The notes under the pieces were generated by a model. That model made no database searches, had not been told where the DNA came from, and saw only the letters and a program-made list of their open reading frames with translations. The position numbers and the translations under genes were made by a program. From Caldilineaceae bacterium (GTDB lineage: Bacteria; Chloroflexota; Anaerolineae; Caldilineales; Caldilineaceae), in assembly GCA_011523365.1 (NCBI GenBank), contig WTGY01000146.1, forward strand, positions 1 to 64,000: 64,000 nucleotides of DNA. Reading direction: 5' to 3'. The first letter of the stretch is position 1. Every line of letters begins with the position of its first letter. Shown piece after piece: positions 54,694-63,894 of the stretch.

Positions 54694-55899
54694 ATGACGA
54701 CTCTGCGCCTGCCCGGCCTGGTTGATGCACACGTCCATCTCCGCGAACCGGGTTACACACAGAAAGAAGATCTCCATTCCGGCACTTGCGCTGCCTTGGC
54801 CGGCGGCGTGACGACGGTTCTAGACATGCCCAACACCGTTCCGCCCACCTCCACTCCGGCCAATTTCCAGGAAAAGGTTCGACTGGCGGAAGAAAAGGCA
54901 GTTTGTGATGTGGGGCTGTTTGTCGGCGCAACCGTAGCCGATGGCGATGCCTACCTCCCGGTTGCGTCGCAGGCTTGCGGCCTCAAAATCTACGTCAACG
55001 AAACATTCGGCAGCCTGCGAATCGAAGAGCTGGGTCTACTCCATCGCCTCTTCCGCACGTGGTCGCAGCGCGCCGATGAAATAGACGGCTGGAGACGGGC
55101 CGCAACGAACACCGGGAACCGGCGCAACAGCCCAGTGCAGGCTGCCGCGCCCACACTTGGCCCTGTCGCCGTTCACGCCGAAGAACTGATGGTACCCGTC
55201 TGTCTGACTCTCAGCCATCTGTATCAGGTCCCCCTGCATATCGTACACGTCAGCCGCCGCAGCGAGATCGAACTCATCCGCGTCGCCAAAGAGAAGGGCA
55301 TCCCGGTCACCTGCGAGGCCACTCCCCACCACCTCTTTCTGACCGAAGAGGACTATGACCGCGGCGGCAACCGTTTTGACATGCGGCCTAAACTGGCCTC
55401 ACTGGACGACGTGGCGGCCCTGTGGGAAAACCTCGATATCATTGATATTTTCGCCACCGACCACGCGCCACATACTTTTTCAGAAAAAGGCATGCAGTCA
55501 CCAGTAGAAGTCGAGAGAGAGGACGAATCTGGTGGCAGTACGCACACTCCGATGCCCGGCGTCCCCGGGGTGGAAACGATGCTCCCCCTCCTGCTAACAG
55601 CTGTCGACGCCGGCCGGCTAGAATTGGACGACCTGCTCCTGCGCTGTGTCGACAATCCACGCCGCATCTATGGTCTCGCAGAGCAGCCGCAGACCTGGGT
55701 CGAAGTGGACTTGGACAAATCGTATGAACTGGACGACGCGGGCATGCGCACACGTTCCGGCTGGACGCCCTTTGCCGGAAGGCCGGTGAAAGGCCGCGTC
55801 GACAAAGTCGTGTTGAGGGGTGAAACTGTCTTTGACGGCGAACGGGTCCTGGCAACTCCCGGCACTGGGCGCGTACTTTTCCAAGAGCGTGCGCAATGA
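54694..55899 (+). CDS. pyrC: Dihydroorotase, CAD-domain-like type
   Basis: 401 residues. Metal ligands are H13 and H15 ([10 protein letters not shown]), carboxylated lysine K98 ([10 protein letters not shown]), H161 (VAVHAEE), H185 (IVHVSRR) and D256 (ATDHAPHT). The segments [55 protein letters not shown] and [17 protein letters not shown] resemble the dihydroorotase domain of animal CAD more than the common bacterial PyrC, by my recollection of those sequences. An insertion of about 25 residues (129-153) lies before the HAEE strand. It closes carbamoyl aspartate to dihydroorotate. The pyrB gene follows, the same order as the DHO-ATC part of CAD. Confidence 0.93.
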   Translation: MTTLRLPGLVDAHVHLREPGYTQKEDLHSGTCAALAGGVTTVLDMPNTVPPTSTPANFQEKVRLAEEKAVCDVGLFVGATVADGDAYLPVASQACGLKIYVNETFGSLRIEELGLLHRLFRTWSQRADEIDGWRRAATNTGNRRNSPVQAAAPTLGPVAVHAEELMVPVCLTLSHLYQVPLHIVHVSRRSEIELIRVAKEKGIPVTCEATPHHLFLTEEDYDRGGNRFDMRPKLASLDDVAALWENLDIIDIFATDHAPHTFSEKGMQSPVEVEREDESGGSTHTPMPGVPGVETMLPLLLTAVDAGRLELDDLLLRCVDNPRRIYGLAEQPQTWVEVDLDKSYELDDAGMRTRSGWTPFAGRPVKGRVDKVVLRGETVFDGERVLATPGTGRVLFQERAQ

Positions 55900-56041
55900 G
55901 AGCAGATTGTCGGACTGAGTCAGATTCCCACCTTACATACAACCCAAACGGCGTGGACGATGCCGGTCTCTAGACTGCGACGTGTCAGCTTGAGCGCACT
56001 CTTGGCGTGAGCTGTAATCGGAGAGTACAGGTGAGGAGAAC

Positions 56042-56983
56042 ATGACTATCTCAATAGAGAGCTTTGCTGGCGAAGACATTCTCAGCGTCAATCAGTTCGA
56101 TCGCGCCTCGCTCAATGCCATCTTCGGCATTGCCCACGAAATGCGCGTGCTGGTTGAGCGTTTCGGCGGCGCCGAGATGTTGCAGGGTAAAATTCTGGCC
56201 AATCTCTTCTATGAACCTTCAACGCGCACCAGTTCCAGCTTTACAGCGGCAATGCAGCGCCTCGGCGGCCAGGTAATTCCCATTAACAACGTCCAATACA
56301 GTTCAGTCAGCAAAGGCGAAAGCTTGCCTGACACCATCCGCACCCTCGAGTGTTACGCCGACGTGATCGTGATCCGCCATCCGGAGGTGGGCGCCGCCGC
56401 AACCGCCGCCTACTATGCCGAAAAGCCGGTAATCAACGCCGGCGACGGCGTCGGGGAACACCCGACCCAGGCCCTGCTCGATCTTTTTACAGTGCAGGAA
56501 GAGCTGCAGCAGATAGACGGACTTACCGTTGCGATGGTGGGGGACCTGCGCTACGGGCGCACTGTCCACAGCTTGACCAAACTGCTCGTGAACTACAACG
56601 TCTCCTTCATTTTCGTCAGCCCCGATATTCTGCGCCTGCCCGCCGACGTGCTGGAAGCCGTTCAAGCTTCAGGTCATTCCTTCAGCCAGGTCGACGACCT
56701 GCACTCGGTTATCGGTGAAGCCGACGTGCTCTACATGACCCGCGTTCAAAGAGAGCGGTTTACCGATCTGGCCGAATACGATAGGGTCAAGGATTTTTAC
56801 GTAGTCGACCAGAACCTGATGGCCAAGGCCGGCAAGAATATGATCGTCATGCACCCGCTGCCCCGAGTCGGTGAAATCAGCTACGCCCTGGACGATGACC
56901 CCCGGGCCGCCTACTTTCGCCAGATGCGCAACGGCATGTACATCCGGATGGCGCTGCTGGCCGCGCTTCTGGGCAAGGCGTAA
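56042..56983 (+). CDS. pyrB: Aspartate carbamoyltransferase catalytic subunit
   Basis: 313 residues. The carbamoyl-phosphate site is [21 protein letters not shown], the 80s-loop region is [32 protein letters not shown], and the aspartate side has [17 protein letters not shown] and [10 protein letters not shown]. These are diagnostic for PyrB, not ornithine carbamoyltransferase. The start has a GGTGAGGAG site. No pyrI regulatory gene is seen. It follows pyrC by about 140 bp, likely in one operon. No PyrR or attenuator structure was recognised. Confidence 0.96.
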   Translation: MTISIESFAGEDILSVNQFDRASLNAIFGIAHEMRVLVERFGGAEMLQGKILANLFYEPSTRTSSSFTAAMQRLGGQVIPINNVQYSSVSKGESLPDTIRTLECYADVIVIRHPEVGAAATAAYYAEKPVINAGDGVGEHPTQALLDLFTVQEELQQIDGLTVAMVGDLRYGRTVHSLTKLLVNYNVSFIFVSPDILRLPADVLEAVQASGHSFSQVDDLHSVIGEADVLYMTRVQRERFTDLAEYDRVKDFYVVDQNLMAKAGKNMIVMHPLPRVGEISYALDDDPRAAYFRQMRNGMYIRMALLAALLGKA

Positions 56984-57105
56984 CCGCGAATGCCAGACTT
57001 GTATTCTCCTGCGATTCCGTTCAACTCCCCCTCCTGCGTTGACAGGACCAATTCGATTTCTGTTGACCACCGGCTTCGATTGCTTACCAAAAATTCACTA
57101 TGATT

Positions 57106-57134
57106 TTGACGTCATGACTGCTCTCCTCTATAAT
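57106..57134 (+). promoter_or_regulatory. Strong sigma-70 promoter of fabF
   Basis: TTGACG (57106-57111) and a perfect TATAAT (57129-57134) with 17-base spacing. The predicted start near 57141 leaves a leader of about 200 bases before fabF. Confidence 0.75.
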
Positions 57135-57163
57135 TTCCTCTAGCCTGTCCCGTGGAGGATATA

Positions 57164-57184
57164 ATGGCGCTGCCCCTTGCTTAA
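57164..57184 (+). CDS. Possible leader peptide MALPLA upstream of fabF
   Basis: A six-codon ORF with a perfect GGAGG ribosome site six bases upstream of its ATG lies about 23 bases from the predicted transcription start. It ends 155 bases before the fabF ATG. The strong ribosome site suggests translation, perhaps to control fabF by attenuation or coupling. No run of one amino acid's codons is present, and no terminator hairpin is clear. It could also be chance. Confidence 0.35.
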   Translation: MALPLA

Positions 57185-57338
57185 GAGTTTGGGTAGCCGT
57201 TCAACGTCGAATTCCCCAGCTTCTGGAGTCAACAAAGGATTCACCAGTAGAATAGCGCCGAGAACCAATCCCGCCCGACTGGGTCGGATGCGCCCTGATT
57301 CCCACATGGCGCAACTTGGATGCAGAAGGAAGGTAAGT

Positions 57339-58568
57339 ATGAAACGGATTGTGATCACAGGCATGGGCGCGATCACACCCATTGGCAACGACCCGGGCTC
57401 TTTCTGGAAAAACTTGCTGCTAGGCAAATCCGGCGCTGGCGCGCTGACACTTTTTGATGCCGGCGATATGCCTTACAACATCGCTTGCGAGGTAAAGGAG
57501 TTCGACGCGCGGCAATACATGGATCGAAAGTTCATTCGGCGCACGGCACGCGCAACGCAGTTTGCAGTTGCCGCCACTAAGCAGGCGTTGACCGACTCCT
57601 GTCTCGAAATCACCGACGCGAATCGTGATGAAATTGGTGTGATGATGGCCACTGGCGGCGGCGGCATCATCGAAATCGAGTACGCTACCGAAAAACTGGT
57701 CGAAAAGTCCTGGAAGACGGTGGGCCCCTTTGTCGTGCCCAGTGCCATGGCCAATGCCGCCAGTTGCGTAGTCTCGATGGCGGTAGGCGCGCGCGGTCCG
57801 GTCATGACCAGCGCCGCCGCCTGCGCCAGCGGCCATTACTCGATTTTGGAGGCGTTCCATTTTCTTCAGAGGGGCGAAGCCGATGCAATGATTGCTGGCG
57901 GCACCGAATCGGCCATTTCAATGTTGACTTTTGCAGCCTTCGGCAATATGGGGCCTCTCTCCAAAGACACTGACAGGCCGCAGCAGGCCTGCCGCCCTTT
58001 CTCTATCGATCGCAACGGGTTTGTCAGCGGCGAAGGCGCGGTCTCGATGATCATGGAAACCGAGGAGCATGCCAAGGCACGCGGCGCCGAAATTTACGCC
58101 GAAGTCCTCGGCGGCGCGCTGACCGGCGATGCCTACCACCTCACCGCGCCCGACCCCAGCGCCGACGGGGCCAGCCGTGCCATTCAGAAAGCCCTGCGCT
58201 TTTCCAACCTCGCTCCCGAAGATGTGGACCTGATCCTCGCCCACGGAACCGGCACCGAGCTGAACGATGAGGTCGAAGCCCTCGCCATCCGCCAGGTCTT
58301 CGGCCAGCCCACGCCAAAGACCACCAGCATCAAGAGCATGGTCGGCCATGCACTGGGCGCCGCCGGAGCAGAGTCAGCGCTGGCCGCCGTCATGGCCATC
58401 CGCGAAAACATCATTCCCCCCACGATCAACTACACCGAAGACCCGGAGTTGGGCGTCGACGTAGTCGGCAATGAACAGCTCGATTTCCCCGTCCGCTGCG
58501 CAATCGTCAACGCCTTTGGCTTCGGTGGTCAGAATGTCGTTGCCGCCTTTGGAGAGTACGACGGCTGA
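57339..58568 (+). CDS. fabF: Beta-ketoacyl-[acyl-carrier-protein] synthase II
   Basis: 409 residues from the ATG at 57339, with an AAGGAAGG site; the open frame extends upstream into the leader. It starts MKRIVITGMGAITPIGND. The catalytic cysteine is in SAAACASGHYSILEAF, and the histidines are in LAHGTGTELND and SMVGHALGAAGAE. The typical EGAVSMIMETEEHAKARGAEIYAEVLGG segment is present. It condenses malonyl-ACP with acyl-ACP in fatty acid elongation. Only this fab gene is seen here, so it is not inside a full fatty-acid cluster. Confidence 0.95.
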   Translation: MKRIVITGMGAITPIGNDPGSFWKNLLLGKSGAGALTLFDAGDMPYNIACEVKEFDARQYMDRKFIRRTARATQFAVAATKQALTDSCLEITDANRDEIGVMMATGGGGIIEIEYATEKLVEKSWKTVGPFVVPSAMANAASCVVSMAVGARGPVMTSAAACASGHYSILEAFHFLQRGEADAMIAGGTESAISMLTFAAFGNMGPLSKDTDRPQQACRPFSIDRNGFVSGEGAVSMIMETEEHAKARGAEIYAEVLGGALTGDAYHLTAPDPSADGASRAIQKALRFSNLAPEDVDLILAHGTGTELNDEVEALAIRQVFGQPTPKTTSIKSMVGHALGAAGAESALAAVMAIRENIIPPTINYTEDPELGVDVVGNEQLDFPVRCAIVNAFGFGGQNVVAAFGEYDG

Positions 58569-58652
58569 CAGTGAGTTGCCTTGCCCCAAAACAACACTGG
58601 ATCGGATGAAGCCGCCAGGACAATTGAACCGGCGGCCCTATCCGAAGCTTCT

Positions 58653-59057
58653 CTACAGAATTCCCCAAATTCGCGTCAAGCCCGCTAGCACCAGCAGCCC
58701 CGCTACCAGGAAGGTCAGTGCTCCATTCCGCAAACGCACCGTCTCGTCCGACCTCTTGGTCCAGATCCAGCCGGCGTGCAATATGATGATGGCCAGCAAC
58801 ATCGTAATCGGATGTTCGATTGTGCGGGCGGCATTTGCTCCGATAATGCCCAAACTCGCGCCTATACCCCACAGGATCAGCCCCAACAGCAGCTGGATAT
58901 CCACCACAATGATAGCGTACGTTCCGATGCGCTGCTCTAGCTGACTCCACGCCTGCCCGCGCAGCCAGTTGACCAGAAACGCCGCCACCGCAACAACCAG
59001 TGCCAGCGACGCCAGGTAATGCCAGCCGTCATGGGCTTCTGTGAAAAAGTTGTACAT
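58653..59057 (-). CDS. Four-helix membrane protein, cytochrome-b-like
   Basis: 134 residues. Four membrane helices are visible. The pattern HDGWHYLASLALVVAVAAFLVNWL, IGTYAIIVVDIQLLLGLILWGIG and RTIEHPITMLLAIIILHAGW resembles small proteins usually labelled cytochrome B in Bacteroidota, with conserved histidines at residues about 9, 13, 82 and 94. Whether heme is bound is not certain. The start has a GGGGA site. It stands alone on the minus strand between fabF and the SDR gene. Confidence 0.7.
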   Translation of the reverse strand: MYNFFTEAHDGWHYLASLALVVAVAAFLVNWLRGQAWSQLEQRIGTYAIIVVDIQLLLGLILWGIGASLGIIGANAARTIEHPITMLLAIIILHAGWIWTKRSDETVRLRNGALTFLVAGLLVLAGLTRIWGIL

Positions 59058-59289
59058 GTTATGAGAATTCCCCTTAAAGTATTCTTACATCACTTGAGAC
59101 GGGGGTACACACATTGACCCCATACGCGATATTATGGCACACGCACCTTACATTACCGTATGCGATCATCCCATGAAATGGTTGTTTCAGCGTGCTTCTG
59201 GTAGACTTCACGAAAAATGAGCGTCAACCATTGGCGCGGCGGACGGCCTGCAATCTTGCTCTACCGAGTTTGATTCCTGGTTCTGTAAA

Positions 59290-60132
59290 ATGGGCGGTGG
59301 CCTTCTAACTGGCATGGCGGAGCGTAAGCATTCCAAAAAACTTAAAGGGCAAGTAGCGATCATTACCGGTGGCGGACGCGGCATCGGAGCCGCTGCCGCC
59401 CACCTGTTGGCCTCCGCCGGCGCAGCTGTAATCCTCACCGCCCGCAGCGAAGACCAGATCGAAGCAGTTGCCAGGCATATCCGCCTTGCGGGCGCGCGCG
59501 CAATCGCTGTGCCTTGCGATGTAACGAACTCTGAAGAGATTGAAGAGGTTGTCGAGGCGGCCCTCACCCAGTTCGACCGGGTCGATATTCTGGTCAACAA
59601 TGCCGCCGTCATCTGGCCGGTAGAGCAGATCTATGAGGCCGACCCCGAGGAATGGGCCTACAACATCCACTGCAATCTCGTCGGACCATTTCAAATGGCC
59701 CGCAATGTGTTGCCGGTCATGATCGAACAGGGCTATGGCCGTATTCTTAACATTACCAGCGGCGCGGCCGACAACATCATGCCCGGTTGGAGTGCCTACT
59801 GCGCCGCCAAGGCCGGGCTCAACATGCTCACGCGCTGCCTCGCAGCAGAACTGCAGGCCGACGGCGTGGCCGGTGTAACCGTAAACGCGCTCGCACCCGG
59901 CATGGTGGACACTGAAATGCAGGCCGACGTCCGCAGTATCGATACCCACGACTCAAGCTTGGACTTCAGTCTTTTCCATGAAGCCCACCGACAGGGCACT
60001 TTACTAAGTACCGAATCCGCCGCTCGCCTGATCTATTGGTTAGTCGGCCCTTGGAGCCAGGAACGCTCCGGCCAGATTTTCTCCCGCTCCGATGCCCACT
60101 GGCTTGAACAAGTAGAACAAGACTTGGCGTAA
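59290..60132 (+). CDS. Short-chain dehydrogenase/reductase family oxidoreductase
   Basis: 280 residues; the start may be the ATG at 59314, since neither has a strong ribosome site. The Rossmann glycine motif is TGGGRGIG, followed by NNAAV and the catalytic S...YxxxK ([20 protein letters not shown]). It contains the usual [26 protein letters not shown] segment. It resembles 3-oxoacyl-ACP reductases and many sugar or alcohol dehydrogenases, and the specific substrate is open. It is 37 bp upstream of the isocitrate dehydrogenase gene. Confidence 0.88.
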   Translation: MGGGLLTGMAERKHSKKLKGQVAIITGGGRGIGAAAAHLLASAGAAVILTARSEDQIEAVARHIRLAGARAIAVPCDVTNSEEIEEVVEAALTQFDRVDILVNNAAVIWPVEQIYEADPEEWAYNIHCNLVGPFQMARNVLPVMIEQGYGRILNITSGAADNIMPGWSAYCAAKAGLNMLTRCLAAELQADGVAGVTVNALAPGMVDTEMQADVRSIDTHDSSLDFSLFHEAHRQGTLLSTESAARLIYWLVGPWSQERSGQIFSRSDAHWLEQVEQDLA

Positions 60133-60169
60133 CACTTACTATACCAACCCATTTGGAGGCTTTTTACTG

Positions 60170-61435
60170 ATGGCATATGAACGGATAGTCGTTCCCAGCG
60201 AAGGCAAAAGGATCGACATCGATCAGGATGGAAATCTGCAGGTGCCGGACAATCCCATTGTCTGCTTTATCGAAGGCGATGGCACCGGTCCGGACATCTG
60301 GGCGGCCAGCCAGCCCGTACTGGATGAGGCCGTGGCCAAGGCCTACGGCGGACAGAAAAAGATCGTTTGGATGGAAGTCTACGCTGGCGACAAAGCCAAT
60401 GACGTCTACAACGAGATCGTCTGGTTGCCGCAGGAAACCTTGGACGCCATCGACGACTATATGGTCGCGCTCAAAGGCCCTCTGACGACCCCGGTTGGCG
60501 GCGGCATTCGCAGCATCAACGTCGCCCTGCGCCAGCGCCTGGATCTCTACGCCTGCGTTCGTCCCGTTCGTTACTTCAGCGGCGTCCCCAGCCCGGTAAG
60601 GCATCCGGAGCTGGTTGACATGGTGATATTTCGCGAAAACACCGAGGACATTTACGCCGGCATAGAATTCGAAGAAGGCACTGAGGAGGCCGAGCGCTTC
60701 AAACAGTTGTTCAGTTCGGCTTTCGCCGAAAGCTACGCCAAAGTGCGCTTCCCAGACACAGCCGGCTTCGGTGTCAAGCCCGTCAGCCGGGAAGGCACCG
60801 ATCGCCTCGTACGCGCCTCCATCCAATACGCGCTCGACAACGGTCGCGAGAGCGTCACTCTTGTGCATAAAGGCAACATTATGAAGTTCACCGAGGGCGC
60901 CTTCCGTAACTGGGGCTACCAGACCGCCGACCAGAGCTTCGGCGCGCAACTCCTGGACGGCGGTCCCTGGCGTCACCTGCCGGGCGCAAACGGCGACGAC
61001 ATAATCATCAAGGACGTCATCGCCGACGCCATGCTGCAACAGATCCTGACGCGTCCGGCCGAGTACGATGTGTTGGCAACACTGAATCTCAACGGTGACT
61101 ACATCAGCGACGCCCTCGCTGCCCAGGTGGGCGGCATCGGCATCGCACCCGGCGCAAACATCAACTACGAGACAGGCCGAGCCATCTTCGAAGCCACACA
61201 CGGCACCGCGCCCAAATATACAGGTCAGGATAAGGTGAACCCTTCGTCGGTAATCCTGTCCGGCGAGATGATGCTCCGCCATCTCGGTTGGAATGAGGCT
61301 GCCGACCTGATTATCCAGGCGATGGAAGAAACCATCGGTCAGAAGAGGGTCACTTACGACTTCGAACGATTGATGGAGAGCGCCACCCTACTCAAATGCA
61401 GCGAATTCGGCCAGGCTCTGATCGAAAATATGTAG
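60170..61435 (+). CDS. icd: Isocitrate dehydrogenase (NADP+)
   Basis: 421 residues, the size of E. coli-type Icd. Substrate residues are in [27 protein letters not shown] and [13 protein letters not shown]. The cofactor segment [30 protein letters not shown] has the Lys-Tyr pair that favours NADP+. The start has a GGAGG site. It makes 2-oxoglutarate in the TCA cycle. It follows the SDR gene closely and ends before a GC-rich hairpin. Confidence 0.96.
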   Translation: MAYERIVVPSEGKRIDIDQDGNLQVPDNPIVCFIEGDGTGPDIWAASQPVLDEAVAKAYGGQKKIVWMEVYAGDKANDVYNEIVWLPQETLDAIDDYMVALKGPLTTPVGGGIRSINVALRQRLDLYACVRPVRYFSGVPSPVRHPELVDMVIFRENTEDIYAGIEFEEGTEEAERFKQLFSSAFAESYAKVRFPDTAGFGVKPVSREGTDRLVRASIQYALDNGRESVTLVHKGNIMKFTEGAFRNWGYQTADQSFGAQLLDGGPWRHLPGANGDDIIIKDVIADAMLQQILTRPAEYDVLATLNLNGDYISDALAAQVGGIGIAPGANINYETGRAIFEATHGTAPKYTGQDKVNPSSVILSGEMMLRHLGWNEAADLIIQAMEETIGQKRVTYDFERLMESATLLKCSEFGQALIENM

Positions 61436-61471
61436 CGTTTCGCTCCCGAAACCAGTTGCCCGGATCACAGT

Positions 61472-61494
61472 GGCCCGCGCACTCTGCGCGGGCC
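61472..61494 (+). terminator. GC-rich hairpin after icd, possible terminator
   Basis: Ten-base arms (GGCCCGCGCA and TGCGCGGGCC) enclose CTC. No T-run follows, so it may be a pause or processing site rather than a strong terminator. Confidence 0.5.
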
Positions 61495-61560
61495 TCCCTG
61501 TTGGCGGCCGCGCCTCCAGCAAGCCTCGGAGGAATCTTCATATCCGACTGAACTCTCTCG

Positions 61561-63150
61561 ATGGCAGAAACACTCTATAGGCGCTGCCCTGGCTGCGGCC
61601 AATTTGCCCCGGAAACAGAAGACCTCTGCAGTCACTGCGGACGCTTCTTCGACACCCTTCCATCCAAGAGCAACGCCAGGAGATGGGGGATCCGGACCGT
61701 GATCGCCGCGGTCCTTCTCACTCTGCTGCTGCTCTCTCTTATCTTTGAGTTCCGTCCCCAGATTCTCGGTTCCCCTGCAACGCCGGTGGCAGACCTTCCC
61801 TCGACTCCTACGCCATCCAGCGAAACCGAAATTCGAGAGGTCCATTCTGACGTAGCCTCAAAACCCACCCAGACCCCCATTCCCGAACCGATTGTTCTTG
61901 TCGAGAGGAACATGAATGTTCGCGGTGGACCAGGCACCTACTATCCCATTGTCGGCGCGGCCAAACCGGGCGATCAGTTTCCTATCATCGGCCGCAACGA
62001 GACTAGCGACTGGTGGAGAATCTGGTACTACGGGACTCTGGCATGGATCTATGCCCCTTTGGTGACGACGGCAAATATCGGAGACACTACGATCGCAGTT
62101 TTCATACCGCCCAAGCTCACTTCCGCCCAGATCTTTCAGAAAGTTTCACCGGCAATCGCGTACGTTCAGACCGAAGAAGCAAGCGGCAGCGGCGTCCTGT
62201 TCGAAGGGCGGTACGTCGTTACCAACCGCCACGTCGTCTATCCCTTCGATACTGCACGCGTTGTCTTCCCCAACGGGGCTGAGTTCGATGGCGTTCCGGT
62301 AAGAGGATGGGACCTGGAGGCCGACCTGGCCGTTCTCGGTCCAGTCGACATCGCCACCGAACCTATACCCCTGATCGACGGAGAGACCACGCCCATAGGC
62401 GCCGACATGTACCTTATCGGGTACCCCGCTGAATTTGAATCTTTCCCGCAGCCAACAATCGTTAAGGGAATCCTGTCCCGCCTGCGTCAGAGTGATTCAG
62501 GCCGGATCACCTACTTCCAGACCGATGCTTCAATCGCTGGCGGCCAAAGCGGCGGCGCGCTTGTCTCGGACACGGGCGCCGTTATCGGCATCAGCGGTTC
62601 CAGTATCGCTGACGGAATGTTCGCGCTTGTGGCTTCTTCAGCCGACCTGCTTCCCCGCATAAGACAACTCATAGCCGGCGGAGGCGATCCTGTCGAGGGC
62701 GACCGCAGGCGGAGAGCAGCCGTCAACTATGACGGAGGCATCGATCTGCTCGGGTTTGCCCTGGAGCAAGGGGAAGATCGCCTCCCCACGCAAGAGACCA
62801 TTGGTCTGAAGCCGGATCTGCCGCTCTGGGTGGGTATGCGATGGAGAACAGGCTCTGATCAGCAGGTCGATTTCGCGATCTCGCTCCGCATTCATGACGA
62901 GTCGGGGAACAGAGTTTTCCAACAAGATGAAGTCCTGACGGACTCAGGGTCCAGGGCCACGAGCCAGTGGCAGGAACAGGAACCTGTCGACACCTGGTTT
63001 GAACTGGGAATCCCGGCCGACCTGCCTCCGGGCGTGTATGAGTTGCGCCTGATCGTTTACAATATCGAGACCCTGACACCTACAGTTGAGATCGAAGTCT
63101 GGGAGCCGGATGTGCTCCTTGCGCGCATGCGTTGGGGCGAAAGGCAGTAG
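61561..63150 (+). CDS. Membrane-anchored serine protease with zinc ribbon and SH3 domain
   Basis: 529 residues. A zinc ribbon is formed by C9, C12, C23 and C26 (CPGCGQF and CSHCGRF). One membrane helix lies near 45-63, followed by a Pro/Thr linker, an SH3b domain at about 114-170 (NMNVRGGPGTYYPIVGAAKPGDQFPIIG), then a trypsin-like domain of the DegP class with H224 (VTNRHVV), D255 (ADLAVL) and S330 (GGQSGGALV). A beta-sandwich tail follows. The protease domain should sit outside the cytoplasm and the ribbon inside. No PDZ domain is seen. It may sense envelope stress or glycan, by inference from the domains. Confidence 0.87.
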   Translation: MAETLYRRCPGCGQFAPETEDLCSHCGRFFDTLPSKSNARRWGIRTVIAAVLLTLLLLSLIFEFRPQILGSPATPVADLPSTPTPSSETEIREVHSDVASKPTQTPIPEPIVLVERNMNVRGGPGTYYPIVGAAKPGDQFPIIGRNETSDWWRIWYYGTLAWIYAPLVTTANIGDTTIAVFIPPKLTSAQIFQKVSPAIAYVQTEEASGSGVLFEGRYVVTNRHVVYPFDTARVVFPNGAEFDGVPVRGWDLEADLAVLGPVDIATEPIPLIDGETTPIGADMYLIGYPAEFESFPQPTIVKGILSRLRQSDSGRITYFQTDASIAGGQSGGALVSDTGAVIGISGSSIADGMFALVASSADLLPRIRQLIAGGGDPVEGDRRRRAAVNYDGGIDLLGFALEQGEDRLPTQETIGLKPDLPLWVGMRWRTGSDQQVDFAISLRIHDESGNRVFQQDEVLTDSGSRATSQWQEQEPVDTWFELGIPADLPPGVYELRLIVYNIETLTPTVEIEVWEPDVLLARMRWGERQ

Positions 63151-63497
63151 ATCCCAGAGCGGTTCCCGCAACGGTCCAAATGGCAACTCTCAGGGCCTAT
63201 CGCTTCGCATACCAGTGCCCGGTCGCCTCAGCAATATTGAACAACAAAAACCAGGACCTCTCTATCCAATTCTCGGTAAGCCTCCTTCTTGCCCAGCCTT
63301 CACGACACCTCAGAGATACTTCAAGCCTGAATTCTGACGGAGTTTTGCTGTTCCAAAATCCAACATTCTCCCGCCTGAATTGACAGGATCACCGGTGATG
63401 ATTATGATTTGTCTATCTGTTCGTTCCTTTTGGAACAAGGCACGCCGAAACCACCACTCAACTCATATTCGTTAGCCGCAAAAGGAGTTCCCTGCCA
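63151..63497. other. Intergenic region with sdhC promoter
   Basis: 347 bp after the protease gene. A promoter lies at 63380-63408; short ORFs here have no family features. No terminator is clear after the protease stop. Confidence 0.5.
63380..63408 (+). promoter_or_regulatory. Strong promoter of the succinate dehydrogenase operon with an internal palindrome
   Basis: A perfect TTGACA (63380-63385) and TATGAT (63403-63408) are 17 bases apart. The spacer holds the perfect palindrome ATCACCGGTGAT (63388-63399), a likely operator. The distance to the sdhC start is 89 bases. Confidence 0.7.
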
Positions 63498-63884
63498 ATG
63501 GCCGCCCTCGTAGCGTCGATCTACAGAGGCATATCCTACAGAGGAGCGGAGGGCCAGTGGGCTTGGATACTGCACCGGGCCAGCGGCCTCGGCATCGTGC
63601 TCTTTCTGTACATGCACATCGTCAGTATCTTCATTGCCGCAATTGGGCCGGGTCCGTATGCATGGGTTCACGCGACCTTGTACACGTCTCCGCCCGCCAA
63701 AGTCCTGGAAGTCTTTCTTCTCTTTGGAGTGCTATACCACGCCTTCAACGGCATGAGAATCATCATCATCGACTTCTTTCCGGCACTGGGCAGGTACCAG
63801 CGGACGATTGTGCGCATCGAACTGGCGCTCGTCGTTATTGTGCTCGTGCCGGCTGCCATCATCACCCTACGGGGCATCTTCTGA
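63498..63884 (+). CDS. sdhC: Succinate dehydrogenase cytochrome b subunit
   Basis: 128 residues with three membrane helices. The first, WAWILHRASGLGIVLFLYMHIVSIFI, carries the SdhC signature HRxSG and the heme-side histidine; the second has VLEVFLLFGVLYHAFNGMRIIIIDF. This is the usual SdhC pattern. It anchors complex II and takes part in quinone reduction. It has an AAGGAG ribosome site and is followed by sdhD after 10 bases. The flavoprotein and iron-sulfur genes are expected beyond the window. Confidence 0.92.
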   Translation: MAALVASIYRGISYRGAEGQWAWILHRASGLGIVLFLYMHIVSIFIAAIGPGPYAWVHATLYTSPPAKVLEVFLLFGVLYHAFNGMRIIIIDFFPALGRYQRTIVRIELALVVIVLVPAAIITLRGIF

Positions 63885-63894
63885 GGAGTGAAAA

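Larger units (their letters stand above)
56984..57338. other. Intergenic region and fabF leader
   Basis: Contains a strong promoter at 57106-57134 and a leader of about 200 bases with a mini-ORF (see entries). No other gene is recognised between pyrB and fabF. Confidence 0.6.
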
